This document shows, piece after piece, positions 1-8,290 of a stretch of 44,004 nucleotides of DNA. The notes under the pieces are model-generated. The model ran no database searches. It was not told the origin of the DNA and saw only the letters and a program-made list of their open reading frames with translations. This DNA comes from Firmicutes bacterium UBA6806 (GTDB lineage: Bacteria > Bacillota > Clostridia > Peptostreptococcales > Acidaminobacteraceae): positions 1 to 44,004 of the forward strand of contig DKFC01000018.1 in assembly GCA_002452745.1 (NCBI GenBank), in the 5' to 3' direction. Within the stretch, counting starts at the first letter, position 1; each line of letters starts with the position of its first letter. Position numbers and translations under genes: made by a program.

Positions 1-632
1 CTGAAAAAACGGTCTGTGGCAAGGCCATTGCAAAAGCGGTTGCCTATGCACTGAGTACCATGGAAGTGAACGCTTCAATGGGGAAAGTCGTTGCTTCGCC
101 GACAGCAGGCTCATGTGGTGTCCTTCCAGCAGTTTTTATGACGATGAAAGAACGCTTTGATCTTGATGAGCAAACGCTTGTTAAGGGCCTTCTCGCTGCC
201 AATATGGTCGGAAGCATCGTTGCAAGAAATGCTACAATCTCAGGTGCTGAGGGTGGCTGTCAAGCCGAAGTTGGCACAGCATCTGCCATGGCTTCAGGAG
301 CAGTGGTCCATATGATGGGCGGTAGTGTGGAAGAGGTCTTTAATGCAGCAGCCATGTGCTTTAAAAATCTACTCGGACTTGTGTGCGATCCGATTGCGGG
401 TCTGGTTGAAAGCCCATGCGCCAAACGAAATGGTATGGGCGCTGCAAACGCACTATTATGTGCCGAGATGTCCCTAGCAGGAATTAAGAGTATTATCCCA
501 TTTGACGAGGTTGTAGAAGCTATGTATCGGGTTGGCAAAGCCATGCCCCCATCCTTAAGAGAAACCTCTATGGGAGGACTTGCAACCACTAAAACAGGCG
601 TTCAAATCGCAACTGATTTATTTTCAAAGTAA
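1..632 (+). CDS. sdaAA: L-serine dehydratase, iron-sulfur type, alpha subunit (5' end outside window)
   Basis: This is the C-terminal two thirds of the alpha chain of the oxygen-sensitive [4Fe-4S] L-serine dehydratase, which converts L-serine to pyruvate and ammonia in the cytoplasm. The frame is open from base 3 and stops at 630-632. The ATG at base 60 is internal, because family sequence continues upstream of it. The conserved block EVNASMGKVVASPTAGSCG lies just after base 60. Further on, MCFKNLLGLVCDPIAGLVE and the following SPC supply cysteines of the kind that hold the cluster. About 100 N-terminal residues are missing, judged against a family length near 290. A beta-subunit gene probably lies just upstream, outside the window. 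The gene ends at a strong terminator. Identity is secure. Confidence 0.95.
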   Translation, partial: EKTVCGKAIAKAVAYALSTMEVNASMGKVVASPTAGSCGVLPAVFMTMKERFDLDEQTLVKGLLAANMVGSIVARNATISGAEGGCQAEVGTASAMASGAVVHMMGGSVEEVFNAAAMCFKNLLGLVCDPIAGLVESPCAKRNGMGAANALLCAEMSLAGIKSIIPFDEVVEAMYRVGKAMPPSLRETSMGGLATTKTGVQIATDLFSK

Positions 633-661
633 GCCTAATTTCAGCTTATCTCAATTGTCAA

Positions 662-705
662 AAAGGTGTTATCAACATGCATAAGCATACTGATAACACC
701 TTTTA
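662..705. terminator. Strong hairpin after sdaAA, probably bidirectional
   Basis: Arms AAAAGGTGTTATCA (662-675) and TGATAACACCTTTT (692-705) pair perfectly over 14 bp around a 16-nt loop. The run of T follows the plus-strand stem and the run of A precedes it, so it can end sdaAA transcription and also back up termination of msrA from the other side. A second weaker stem without a T tract sits at 781-802. Confidence 0.88.
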
Positions 706-812
706 TTGTAGAGCATTAGTTTTTATCCAGCTTTGAGCAAGAATCTTCCACTTGCGAAAAGCAATTAGATGAGAACGATAACGACAAAACAAGGTTTTGC
801 GTTAAATGCACC

Positions 813-1286
813 TTAATCCAATTTGATATGGCAATAGCCGCCTGGATTTTTCTTTAAGTACATTTGATGATATTCTTCTGCTGGATAGTAATAGTCTAAA
901 GTGGTCACCTCAGTCACAATTGGCTTTTCATATTTCTTCTGCTCATCTGACTTTGATTGCTCAATCGTCGGAAGATCAGCAGGATCCACATAGTAAATGC
1001 CTGTTCTGTATTGCGAACCAATATCGCCGCCTTGTCTGTTTAAAAGTGTTGGGTCAATGACCTTCCAAAAATGGGTCAACAAGGTCTCTAGACTAATTTC
1101 CTCAGGATTATAGTGAATATCTAAAACTTCTGCATGTCCTGTAGTATTGCTGCAAACTTCTTTATAGGTAGGCTCTTTTGTCTCACCATTAGCATAACCC
1201 ACTTCTGTTTTTTCAACGCCTTTGAAACGTTCGAAGTAGGCTTCCATTCCCCAAAAACAGCCACCTGCCAATACGATTCTCTTCAT
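813..1286 (-). CDS. msrA: Peptide methionine sulfoxide reductase A
   Basis: MsrA reduces the S epimer of methionine sulfoxide in proteins or as free amino acid, in the cytoplasm. The 157-residue protein has the family length and the active-site motif GCFWG at residues 9-13, with the catalytic residue an ordinary cysteine (Cys10). It also shows the HAEV and GGDIGSQYRT blocks typical of MsrA. The start is an ATG with AGGAG 7 bases upstream. It has its own promoter just upstream, between it and yfcC, so it is probably monocistronic although yfcC read-through is possible. Because the genome has a tRNA-Sec (36230-36326), I checked for a selenocysteine form; there is none here. The msrB partner lies 26 kb away in another operon. 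Confidence 0.95.
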   Translation of the reverse strand: MKRIVLAGGCFWGMEAYFERFKGVEKTEVGYANGETKEPTYKEVCSNTTGHAEVLDIHYNPEEISLETLLTHFWKVIDPTLLNRQGGDIGSQYRTGIYYVDPADLPTIEQSKSDEQKKYEKPIVTEVTTLDYYYPAEEYHQMYLKKNPGGYCHIKLD

Positions 1287-1329
1287 ATCAATCTCCTATT
1301 AAACTCGATTAATTAGTGTCTCTAATTTA

Positions 1330-1358
1330 ATTATAGCGATTGAATCAAACCGTGTAAA
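1330..1358 (-). promoter_or_regulatory. Sigma-A type promoter of msrA
   Basis: Reading the minus strand, TTTACA (1353-1358) is followed after exactly 17 bases by TATAAT (1330-1335). It lies about 45 bases upstream of the msrA ATG. Confidence 0.75.
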
Positions 1359-1363
1359 GCCTC

Positions 1364-3004
1364 TTATTTTAAGCCCATAAGAACTGCTGCAAACATGAAG
1401 ACACTTGCAAAACCAAATAAAACGACTTGGAATTTCCATTGGAATTTAAACCATTTATTCCAATCTAATTTCGCAACACCTAAAACGCCCATTAAGCAGC
1501 CTGATGTTGGTACAATAAGATTTGTAAAACCATCTCCAAGTTGGAAGCCTAGTACAGCAACCTGCTTCGTAACGCCAACGAGTTCAGCAAGTGGTGACAT
1601 TAAAGGCATCGTAAGCGCTGCTTGTCCTGAACCTGACACGACAAAGAAGTTGAAGATCGATTGGAATACATACATAATCCACGCTGTTAAAATTGATGGC
1701 ATTCCGCTTAAAACATTTGACATACCTGCTAAAACAGTGTTTAAAACAGATGGTGCATTTGCCGAGCTATGTCCTAGAACAAGGACGATACCTTGAGCCA
1801 TACCCACAACTAGGGCTGCGCCCACTAAATCCTTAGCACCATCTTTAAAAGATTCTGCAATTGAGTTTACACCCATATTGTTGAGCTTAAATACAACACC
1901 TATAATCCCTGCCACTAAGCCCATTGTAAAGAAGACTGTCGCAATCTCAGGAATATAGTATCCATGTTTTTGTACCCCCCAGATCGTCCATACGATACCG
2001 AGTAAGATTGTGGTTAATACCAAAACGTGACCTATTTCAAGCTTGTTTGTAGAAATATCTTTGTTAGAGAATTCCTCGCGATATTGGTGGTCTGATTCAT
2101 ATGCAACTGATAATGTTGGATCCTTCTTGATACGTTTGCCGTAAAGCATTGTAAATGCGATTCCTAACGCTGTGAAGAAAATCCACATAACAATACGGAA
2201 ACCTGATCCTGAACCAACCTGTATCCCTGCAATTCCCTGAGCAATTGCCACTGAAAATGGATTCATCCATGATGTTGCAAATCCAATTTGAGTCGCACCA
2301 TATGTGATTAAAATCCCCACAATCGCATCATAGCCCATGGAAATCATAAGCGGTACGACAATCATGGCAAATGGTATTGCTTCCTCTCCCATACCAAAGA
2401 TTGCACCACCTGCTGAAAATGCTAAAAACAATACTGGGATTAAAACGATATCCGCATTCTTAAATTTAGTGATGATATTGATGATACCAGCGTCTACAGC
2501 GCCTGTTTTAAGAATAATCCCAAACGCACCACCAACAACGAGAATAAAGGCAACTACACCAACTGCTGATCCCCATTTATCACCTGTTACAAGACCCTCA
2601 AACATGTAATTTAGGAAACCGACATCGCCCCACTTTTCAAAAACCTTAATGGCCTTTGTCTCACCTGTGTTGACAAAATCTTTATATTCTTGTACCACAG
2701 TGGCACCCTCAAGTTCAACTGCTTTTGCCTTTGATTTCTTGATACTGCCCATTTCCTCTTCACCTTTAAACACATATGTTTTAGATGAATCTGTTGCATC
2801 AATTGTGTAGCTAACGCCTTCAATTTCAACATCTTTTACCGAATTGTCTTCTACTGATGCAATCACTTGATCATTGGTATCAAGTACTACATAACTTACG
2901 TTAAAAAAACCTGTTGGAACCACATAAGTTAATAATGCTGCAAGTAAAACAATAAAGAATATGATGACGTAAGTGTCTGGCATGCGCCATGTTTTGTTAG
3001 ACAT
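1364..3004 (-). CDS. YfcC family transporter (arginine/dicarboxylate-type carrier), candidate importer of cyanophycin breakdown products
   Basis: This is a polytopic inner-membrane carrier of the YfcC/AbgT-DcuC-like superfamily, some of whose members are arginine-ornithine or basic amino acid antiporters. The 546-residue protein opens with a membrane segment (about residues 12-32) followed by an extended loop of roughly 100 mostly polar residues. A dozen or so hydrophobic segments follow, with Gly/Ser-rich family blocks such as FGMGEEAIPFAMI and VSGSGQAALTMPLMSP. The ATG has AAGGGGGAAA upstream. A sigma-54 promoter match lies directly before it, and the activator gene is the next gene upstream. 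The neighbours are a cyanophycinase and an isoaspartyl dipeptidase, so the likely substrate is beta-Asp-Arg, arginine or aspartate. That substrate is inference; the family call is firm. Confidence 0.85.
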   Translation of the reverse strand: MSNKTWRMPDTYVIIFFIVLLAALLTYVVPTGFFNVSYVVLDTNDQVIASVEDNSVKDVEIEGVSYTIDATDSSKTYVFKGEEEMGSIKKSKAKAVELEGATVVQEYKDFVNTGETKAIKVFEKWGDVGFLNYMFEGLVTGDKWGSAVGVVAFILVVGGAFGIILKTGAVDAGIINIITKFKNADIVLIPVLFLAFSAGGAIFGMGEEAIPFAMIVVPLMISMGYDAIVGILITYGATQIGFATSWMNPFSVAIAQGIAGIQVGSGSGFRIVMWIFFTALGIAFTMLYGKRIKKDPTLSVAYESDHQYREEFSNKDISTNKLEIGHVLVLTTILLGIVWTIWGVQKHGYYIPEIATVFFTMGLVAGIIGVVFKLNNMGVNSIAESFKDGAKDLVGAALVVGMAQGIVLVLGHSSANAPSVLNTVLAGMSNVLSGMPSILTAWIMYVFQSIFNFFVVSGSGQAALTMPLMSPLAELVGVTKQVAVLGFQLGDGFTNLIVPTSGCLMGVLGVAKLDWNKWFKFQWKFQVVLFGFASVFMFAAVLMGLK

Positions 3005-3042
3005 AATATTTCCCCCTTATTTTTTTGGTCATACTAGTATAA

Positions 3043-3058
3043 CGCAAAATAAATGCCA
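3043..3058 (-). promoter_or_regulatory. Sigma-54 (-24/-12) promoter of the yfcC-type transporter
   Basis: On the minus strand the sequence is TGGCATTTATTTTGCG. It matches the consensus TGGCAY-N5-TTGCW in both blocks except the last base, with the required GG-to-GC spacing of 10 bases. The expected start of transcription is near base 3031, giving a leader of about 27 bases before the ATG at 3004. The sigma-54 activator gene ends only 118 bases upstream. The same -24 and -12 blocks recur in front of the cyanophycinase gene (9747-9762). Confidence 0.82.
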
Positions 3059-3133
3059 AAATTATAAGACGATATTTGTCAAAATATTTGCTAAAAAACC
3101 CTGTATTTCTTATTTAATGGTGGTTTATGGTGA

Positions 3134-3163
3134 TTTGTGTTCCTATAAATCAACCACAACCCC
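3134..3163 (-). promoter_or_regulatory. Candidate activator-binding (UAS) region of the yfcC-type transporter
   Basis: About 76-105 bases upstream of the -24/-12 promoter the minus strand carries GGGGTT, TGGTTGA and GGAACACAAA in that order. The same three blocks occur upstream of the cyanophycinase promoter (9791-9827) with slightly different spacing. The region also contains an inverted repeat, TGGTTGATTT against AAATCACCA. Being shared between two sigma-54 promoters suggests the binding site of the activator encoded at 3176-5230. This is inference. Confidence 0.45.
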
Positions 3164-3175
3164 TTGAGTCACCAA

Positions 3176-5230
3176 TTAAAGACTAAATTGACTGTAGGCT
3201 TTTTCTGTCAATTGTATGCCGATTCGCCCCTTATGAATCTCTAAAAGTTCTTTGTCTTTTAAGTGATTCAAGATTCTTCTGACTTGATTCTCCGTCCTAA
3301 CGAAACGAGAGGATTGACTTGCCTCTGCTAAAGTCTTACGACTGATTGCACAGTCTTTCCGTGTGAAATCAAATATCATATCAAGAAAGTGCTTTTCTTC
3401 CTCAGTTAAGAATAGGCTTTCACCATGATGCTGTATATCTTCAGAAGTGTGAATTAGACTTGAAACTCTTTCAGCTGATTCAGACCGATTAAAAAACTGG
3501 TCCATGGGTAAATCTTCCACTCTCAAAGTATCTTCTTTTCGAACTGCAAGCATATAGGTAATGGAATTCTTCAGTTCCCGAATATTGCCTGGCCAATGAT
3601 AGGCAACAAGCCTTTTAATAAGTTCTGGTTCAAATTGTATAGCTGTGGTACCAATGCTTTGATTGATGTGCTCACATAAGACCGGAATATCTTCACGTCG
3701 CTCTCTTAATGGCTGTAAATGTATAAATCCCATTTTAAGGCGATAATATAAATCCTCTCTAAACTGGTTTTTTGCAACCATCTCGCTTAAGTCTTTATTG
3801 GTCGCTGCAATGATGCGCACGTCAATTGAGCGAATCTCATTAGCACCAATGGGCATAATTTCTTTTTCCTCCAAGACTCTTAATAACCGTAACTGGACTT
3901 TTAATGAAATATCACCAATTTCATCTAAAAAAATCGTACCCCCGTTGGCCTCTTCAAACAAACCTGTTTTACCACCTTTTTTGGCCCCTGTAAATGCGCC
4001 CTCTGTATATCCAAAGAGTTCACTTTCTATAAGGTCATCTGGCAAGGCACTAAAATTCACCGCCAAAAATGGTTCTTCAGCACGATTGGAATGCTTGTGA
4101 ATTGCACTGGCTGTAAGCTCCTTACCGGTACCACTTTCCCCCTGAATCAGTATGGTCATATCTGTCTTAGCCAGCTTTCGAACGACATTTCTCACCTGTA
4201 CCATGCCTGAGGATTCTCCCACTAGGTCTGTAAGGTCATATTTAGCCACATGTCCCTTTCTCAAAGCCTCTAAACGCGCTTCCTTGGCTTGATAATGCGC
4301 TTTCGAAGACTTAAAGGATGCACAAATCAAATCATTCTGATCCATCTTGAACTTAGTGACCACATATTCATTGCCATCTAAATGGATGTTTTGAGATTGA
4401 TCCATTTTTTCGTCCATTAGAAACAACAAAAGCTTTTTATTATGAATGACTCTATTGAGCATGTTTCCTACAAATTTATAGCCTCTTGCTTTGAGGATCT
4501 GTTTGAGAACATCGTTAAAAACGACAACTTTGAACTGCTGATCAAACATGATTAAGCCTTCATTGAAGCTGTCAATGACGCGTTCCAAATTTGAATTTAA
4601 CTTGACCACTTCATTTCTTGACTGGGCCAATCCCTTGGCTATTTTAATAATTTTCTCCAGATACATTTTTGAAAAAGAACCTGAGGATACTTCAAGTAAA
4701 TTTAAATGTGATAATATCTTGGCTATGGTGGTGAAATCAAATATTCTCGGTCCAATATCTATAATATGATCGATATGGATTGGAACATATTGAACTTCTC
4801 CTGGCGTAATTGCAACTTTGTATTGCGACAGATCAAGGTCTGCCCCTGGATAATATAGCCCCATATCAATGTGGTCTAAACCTATTTCAACCATGGCAAG
4901 GCGTGTTTCTTCTACTGTAAGTTCCAAATCATTGACGAGTAAAACAGGTGTCCTGTCCGGTATGGAAACCACGAGATCAAGCTGATCATAATTAATCGTC
5001 CGCTTCCCTATGATTTTAGGCGTTGTGGCTTTAACAAGCCCCTGTGCTAGAACCTCTTCATACATGGCCTTACTTGAATAAATCTCCAAGTCACAGGCTT
5101 CAATCGAGGAGATACCATCATCACCAATATAATTTATGATTTCAAAATCCTCAGGTATAAAATCACCAAGCTGCTTTCGGAGTGCTTTAGATGTTTCACC
5201 TGATCCTGATATCAATGCAATTTTACTCAT
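3176..5230 (-). CDS. Sigma-54 dependent transcriptional activator (bacterial enhancer-binding protein)
   Basis: This AAA+ activator remodels sigma-54 RNA polymerase. Residues 1-190 form a sensor region resembling the PrpR N-terminal type. Residues 210-310 look PAS-like, and the AAA+ core spans about 336-560. Visible motifs are Walker A GESGTGKE (364-371), the sigma-54 contact loop GAFTGA (411-416) and Walker B TIFLDEIGD (432-440). The last 80 residues do not look like the usual Fis-type helix-turn-helix; they read as a winged-helix-like segment ending LTEKAYSQFSL. The ATG has GGAGG 5-6 bases upstream. The gene sits between iadA and the yfcC-type gene, whose promoter is of the -24/-12 type, so it probably controls them. 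The inducer is unknown; a cyanophycin dipeptide or its amino acids would fit. Confidence 0.92.
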   Translation of the reverse strand: MSKIALISGSGETSKALRKQLGDFIPEDFEIINYIGDDGISSIEACDLEIYSSKAMYEEVLAQGLVKATTPKIIGKRTINYDQLDLVVSIPDRTPVLLVNDLELTVEETRLAMVEIGLDHIDMGLYYPGADLDLSQYKVAITPGEVQYVPIHIDHIIDIGPRIFDFTTIAKILSHLNLLEVSSGSFSKMYLEKIIKIAKGLAQSRNEVVKLNSNLERVIDSFNEGLIMFDQQFKVVVFNDVLKQILKARGYKFVGNMLNRVIHNKKLLLFLMDEKMDQSQNIHLDGNEYVVTKFKMDQNDLICASFKSSKAHYQAKEARLEALRKGHVAKYDLTDLVGESSGMVQVRNVVRKLAKTDMTILIQGESGTGKELTASAIHKHSNRAEEPFLAVNFSALPDDLIESELFGYTEGAFTGAKKGGKTGLFEEANGGTIFLDEIGDISLKVQLRLLRVLEEKEIMPIGANEIRSIDVRIIAATNKDLSEMVAKNQFREDLYYRLKMGFIHLQPLRERREDIPVLCEHINQSIGTTAIQFEPELIKRLVAYHWPGNIRELKNSITYMLAVRKEDTLRVEDLPMDQFFNRSESAERVSSLIHTSEDIQHHGESLFLTEEEKHFLDMIFDFTRKDCAISRKTLAEASQSSRFVRTENQVRRILNHLKDKELLEIHKGRIGIQLTEKAYSQFSL

Positions 5231-5300
5231 TTTGCCTCCACTATCCCATACAAGCGTTCTCTTATAAAAAGCCTAATTACCTTCGAGTCTGCCTACATGT

Positions 5301-5345
5301 AAAAAATGCCGTATATTAATCCTCTGATTATATTATACAGCATTT
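5301..5345 (-). terminator. Intrinsic terminator after iadA
   Basis: On the minus strand AAATGCTGTATAATATAATC and GATTAATATACGGCATTT form a long stem with a 4-nt loop and one bulge, followed by six T. It lies directly after the iadA stop and separates iadA from the activator gene. Confidence 0.85.
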
Positions 5346-5356
5346 CTCTAACTTTT

Positions 5357-6532
5357 CTATTTTTCAAATGTACCCCGTTTAAGGATTTCTCCATCACGCA
5401 TCATAACACTACCCATTGCAATTACATCCGTAATCTCATAGGATACTTCATCGACGAAAACAAGATCTGCATCCTTACCCTGACTTATTTCACCCTTGTT
5501 CTTAAGTTTTAAAATATTTGCAGGGGTCTTTGTTATTGGCAATAAGGCCTCTTCAATTTTCATTTCATGCTGTAAGATGAGCTCCTTTACACTTTCATAT
5601 AGCGATGAAACGCTTCCAACATCTAAACCAACAAGCTTTCCACCCTTATCAAACAGGGGTAGGGAACCTTGTCCATCCGAAGTAAAAGTCATATGACTTG
5701 CCTCTATACCAAAGTCTAATCCCCTAACGTAAGCATCAGACGCCCTTACTTCTCCTTCTTCAATAAACTGTGGTACTGTAGAAGTTGTGAAATCTATAAA
5801 ACCGCCCTCCTTGGCATAGACTAGGGCTTCGTTATAAAGTTCTCGATTTCGATTGGCATGCGTCGGCAAAAACTGACTTGCAGGAATTTCCGTGTTTCTA
5901 ATCATGAAGAACAAATAATCCAGCATTTCTTTACCATCACCTAAATGAACGTTCACTAGGCCTGCCTTGCCTGATAAAATACCACCAACTCTTGCATCAG
6001 CACAAACCCTTGAAAACTCATCAATTGTAGGGGATGAGCTCCTGTGATCTGACAGTGCAATTTCACCAACACCAATAATTTTATCGATCATAAGTAGATC
6101 TTTTTGCACAGAATCTGTAAGGGTTTTAAGTGGCAATCTATAAGAACCAGTATAAACGTAGGTCGTAATCCCTTCTTCTTCTAACCCCTTTGCTTTGGCA
6201 ATTAAACTTTCCATATTTCTTGTAACGCCATCAGTGCCAAGACATCCCACTACTGTTGTTACTCCACCTACAATTAGGTCCGAAAGCATGATTTCAGGGG
6301 TTCTTGTCTTGTAACCACCTTCTCCGCCTCCGCCTAAAATATGCACGTGGCCATCAATAAATCCAGGAAATACAAGTTTACCACTTGCATCAATAACTTC
6401 TATCAAGTCAGGATTTGCCTTTAGCTCTATCGTGTCCTCCACAGCCGCAATGTAATCGCCTGCTATCAAAATGTTCTTTTCGCCTAAATACTTAGGTGCA
6501 TACACCTTGGCATTTTTTATGAGTTTTATCAT
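5357..6532 (-). CDS. iadA: Isoaspartyl dipeptidase, likely final step of cyanophycin breakdown
   Basis: IadA is a cytoplasmic, binuclear zinc amidohydrolase that cleaves beta-aspartyl dipeptides. Some members split the cyanophycin dipeptide beta-Asp-Arg into aspartate and arginine. The protein has about 391 residues, the family length, with the metal motif GHVHILGGGGEGG near residue 65 and the family blocks TRTPE, GEIALSDHRSS and SDGQGSLP. No signal peptide is present. The start is ATG at 6530-6532 because GGAGG lies 5-6 bases before it; an upstream in-frame GTG at 6544 would place that site inside the gene. It ends at its own terminator. The neighbours are a secreted cyanophycinase and a sigma-54 activator. 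No clear -24/-12 match precedes it. The enzyme family is certain and the cyanophycin role is inferred. Confidence 0.93.
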   Translation of the reverse strand: MIKLIKNAKVYAPKYLGEKNILIAGDYIAAVEDTIELKANPDLIEVIDASGKLVFPGFIDGHVHILGGGGEGGYKTRTPEIMLSDLIVGGVTTVVGCLGTDGVTRNMESLIAKAKGLEEEGITTYVYTGSYRLPLKTLTDSVQKDLLMIDKIIGVGEIALSDHRSSSPTIDEFSRVCADARVGGILSGKAGLVNVHLGDGKEMLDYLFFMIRNTEIPASQFLPTHANRNRELYNEALVYAKEGGFIDFTTSTVPQFIEEGEVRASDAYVRGLDFGIEASHMTFTSDGQGSLPLFDKGGKLVGLDVGSVSSLYESVKELILQHEMKIEEALLPITKTPANILKLKNKGEISQGKDADLVFVDEVSYEITDVIAMGSVMMRDGEILKRGTFEK

Positions 6533-6603
6533 GTATTCCTCCACTTATTATTAGATTATCATGCCGCCCCTTTGAGTTCAATTCAGAAATAAAATAGGGG
6601 GGT

Positions 6604-6634
6604 AAAAGTGACAGCATACACAACTGCCACTTTT
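6604..6634 (-). terminator. Terminator between the chemoreceptor gene and iadA
   Basis: AAAAGTGGCAG and CTGTCACTTTT (minus strand) pair over 11 bp with one G-U and a 9-nt loop. It is nearly symmetric and lies 20 bases after the chemoreceptor stop, so iadA probably has its own promoter in the 70 bases that follow. Confidence 0.75.
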
Positions 6635-6654
6635 GGATGGGTCTTATGGAAAGC

Positions 6655-8193
6655 TTATGGGTTAAGCCTTTCTAAATATTGATTAAAATGCTTGAGTAGT
6701 TCAAGACCAAGTTGATCTTTTGAAAAGCCCAACCTTGTCTCAGCACCTTCTTTTTCAACAACCTTAAAGGTCGCTTTTGATATTTGATTACCGATTTTTA
6801 ACTTTTTAATCAAGTAATCACCGACATCTTCATTGAGAACTGCCACATCAATTTGGTTTTTTAACAATTTCTTTATAAGCACTTCGTCTCTACTGACAAC
6901 AACCTTCTTAATGGCCTTGTCTTCCCTTAATCTTTTAAAATAATTATATCCACTCACGACACCGACCTTATATACCTGCAAATCCTCATATTGTTCAATG
7001 GCTTTCCCAATCGTATAAAAGGTGTATACACTCTGGGTTCTATAAGGTTTGCTAAAGTTCAAGATTGCAGTTCGATCCTCCCTATAGCTAATGGTAGGCA
7101 AGATATTCGACAGGTTTTCCTGAATCATTTTAAGAGAAGTGTCCCAGGGTACAAGTTGAAATTTTACAGGTAAAGGATAGTTTTTAAAAGCCTCTTGGAT
7201 AAGACTTACGTCCTTGCCGCTAAAGGTACCGTCTTCATAGATGATATAAGGATCATAGGGTGATGTGGCAATGATAATCGCCTCTTGAGCCTTACTCTCT
7301 TCTTCAAGTAGGTCAAAGCCTGCTTTTTCAATATCTGTCACTAGGTTTGTAAGTTTTTCAAGTTCGCCAACTTCGTCGCTTAAGTGGGATTTAATCTCCT
7401 TAATATTTTCATTGACTTCCTTTGAATCTGAAATGAACTCAGTGACATTTCGAGATGTTTCATTAAGGCCATGGGTCATACTGTTCTTTAGGTTGCCAAT
7501 CATAGTATTGGTTCGAATTGCAGATTCAAAGGTATCCTTTATAGAATCCATTTGCTTGATACTATCCACAACATTTTGAGAATCCAACTCGATCGTCTTG
7601 ACAATATGAGTCATGCCCCTAGAAATATCACTAGATTGCTTGGTAAATATTTTAATGAAATTCATAAGATTTTGAGTTACAAGATCCGTTTCCAGCGATA
7701 ATTTTCTCACTTCATCCGCAACAACTGCAAAACCTCGTCCATATTCTCCGGCCCTGGCTGCTTCAATAGAAGCATTAAGTGCCAACAAGTTTGTTTGAGA
7801 GTTGATTTTTTTTATTTTATCAATCATAGAACTGGCCTGAATCGCCAAGGTATTTAAGTCTTCCACTTCCGTCCTTGAACGTTGCAAGTCCTCTGTTGTC
7901 TCTTTCAGTTTCACTGCACTTTTATGGGTATTTTCTGTTGTATTTATAAGCATTTCTCTAGATTTAATCAGTTCATCTGACAGTTTACCACTTTCACTTG
8001 AAAATCTTCCAAAAGCATCTGTAATGCTTTCAAATTCAGAATACATTTCGTTGACATTCTGCATCTGACGGCTTGATACAGCTTGCAGTAGACCTGCATT
8101 TACTTCAATATCAAGCATATCCATCTTTATATTATCAACGTTCACTGAAAACTCTGTAATAAATCTTAACAATTCTTCAGAAGTTGATCTCAT
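6655..8193 (-). CDS. Soluble methyl-accepting chemotaxis protein fused to a C-terminal solute-binding (SBP_bac_3) domain
   Basis: This is a 512-residue chemoreceptor with no membrane segment or signal peptide. Residues 30-290 are helical and contain the highly conserved MCP hairpin (INSQTNLLALNASIEAARAG, residues 130-149, then FAVVADEVRKL), the contact site for CheA and CheW. Residues 304-512 resemble a type-3 solute-binding domain, with IIIATSPYDPYIIYEDG at its start and NFSKPYRTQSVYTF, as in periplasmic amino-acid binding proteins. Such domains normally lie outside the cell and N-terminal to the signalling part; here the domain is C-terminal and apparently cytoplasmic. Its position between cyanophycinase and iadA suggests sensing of an imported amino acid or dipeptide. 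The ATG has AAAGGGG upstream. The family call is firm; the ligand is unknown. Confidence 0.88.
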   Translation of the reverse strand: MRSTSEELLRFITEFSVNVDNIKMDMLDIEVNAGLLQAVSSRQMQNVNEMYSEFESITDAFGRFSSESGKLSDELIKSREMLINTTENTHKSAVKLKETTEDLQRSRTEVEDLNTLAIQASSMIDKIKKINSQTNLLALNASIEAARAGEYGRGFAVVADEVRKLSLETDLVTQNLMNFIKIFTKQSSDISRGMTHIVKTIELDSQNVVDSIKQMDSIKDTFESAIRTNTMIGNLKNSMTHGLNETSRNVTEFISDSKEVNENIKEIKSHLSDEVGELEKLTNLVTDIEKAGFDLLEEESKAQEAIIIATSPYDPYIIYEDGTFSGKDVSLIQEAFKNYPLPVKFQLVPWDTSLKMIQENLSNILPTISYREDRTAILNFSKPYRTQSVYTFYTIGKAIEQYEDLQVYKVGVVSGYNYFKRLREDKAIKKVVVSRDEVLIKKLLKNQIDVAVLNEDVGDYLIKKLKIGNQISKATFKVVEKEGAETRLGFSKDQLGLELLKHFNQYLERLNP

Positions 8194-8227
8194 ATGCGCC
8201 CCTTTACCAATCTAATTTCCGATTAAT

Positions 8228-8264
8228 AAGTGACGATTGCGCTTTGTGAAGGCAATCGTCACTT
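8228..8264. terminator. Hairpin between cyanophycinase and chemoreceptor genes
   Basis: AAGTGACGATTGC (8228-8240) and GCAATCGTCACTT (8252-8264) pair perfectly over 13 bp with an 11-nt loop. No T run follows on either strand, so termination may be partial. The chemoreceptor gene 35 bases further may be reached by read-through from the cyanophycinase gene. Confidence 0.6.
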
Positions 8265-8290
8265 CTAATAATCCTATTTTAAAAGTGTCT

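Noticed and set aside
781..802. Hairpin ACGACAAAAC/GTTTTGCGT after msrA as an intrinsic terminator
   Set aside because: The stem is short with mismatches and has no T tract; the 662-705 hairpin explains termination better.
813..1286. Selenocysteine form of MsrA, given the tRNA-Sec in the window
   Set aside because: The active site GCFWG encodes Cys by an ordinary codon, and there is no in-frame UGA.
6604..6634. Possible sigma-54 promoter before iadA (TGGCAG then ATGC)
   Set aside because: The GG-to-GC spacing is 11 instead of 10 and the -12 block is wrong. The sequence is the stem of a terminator.
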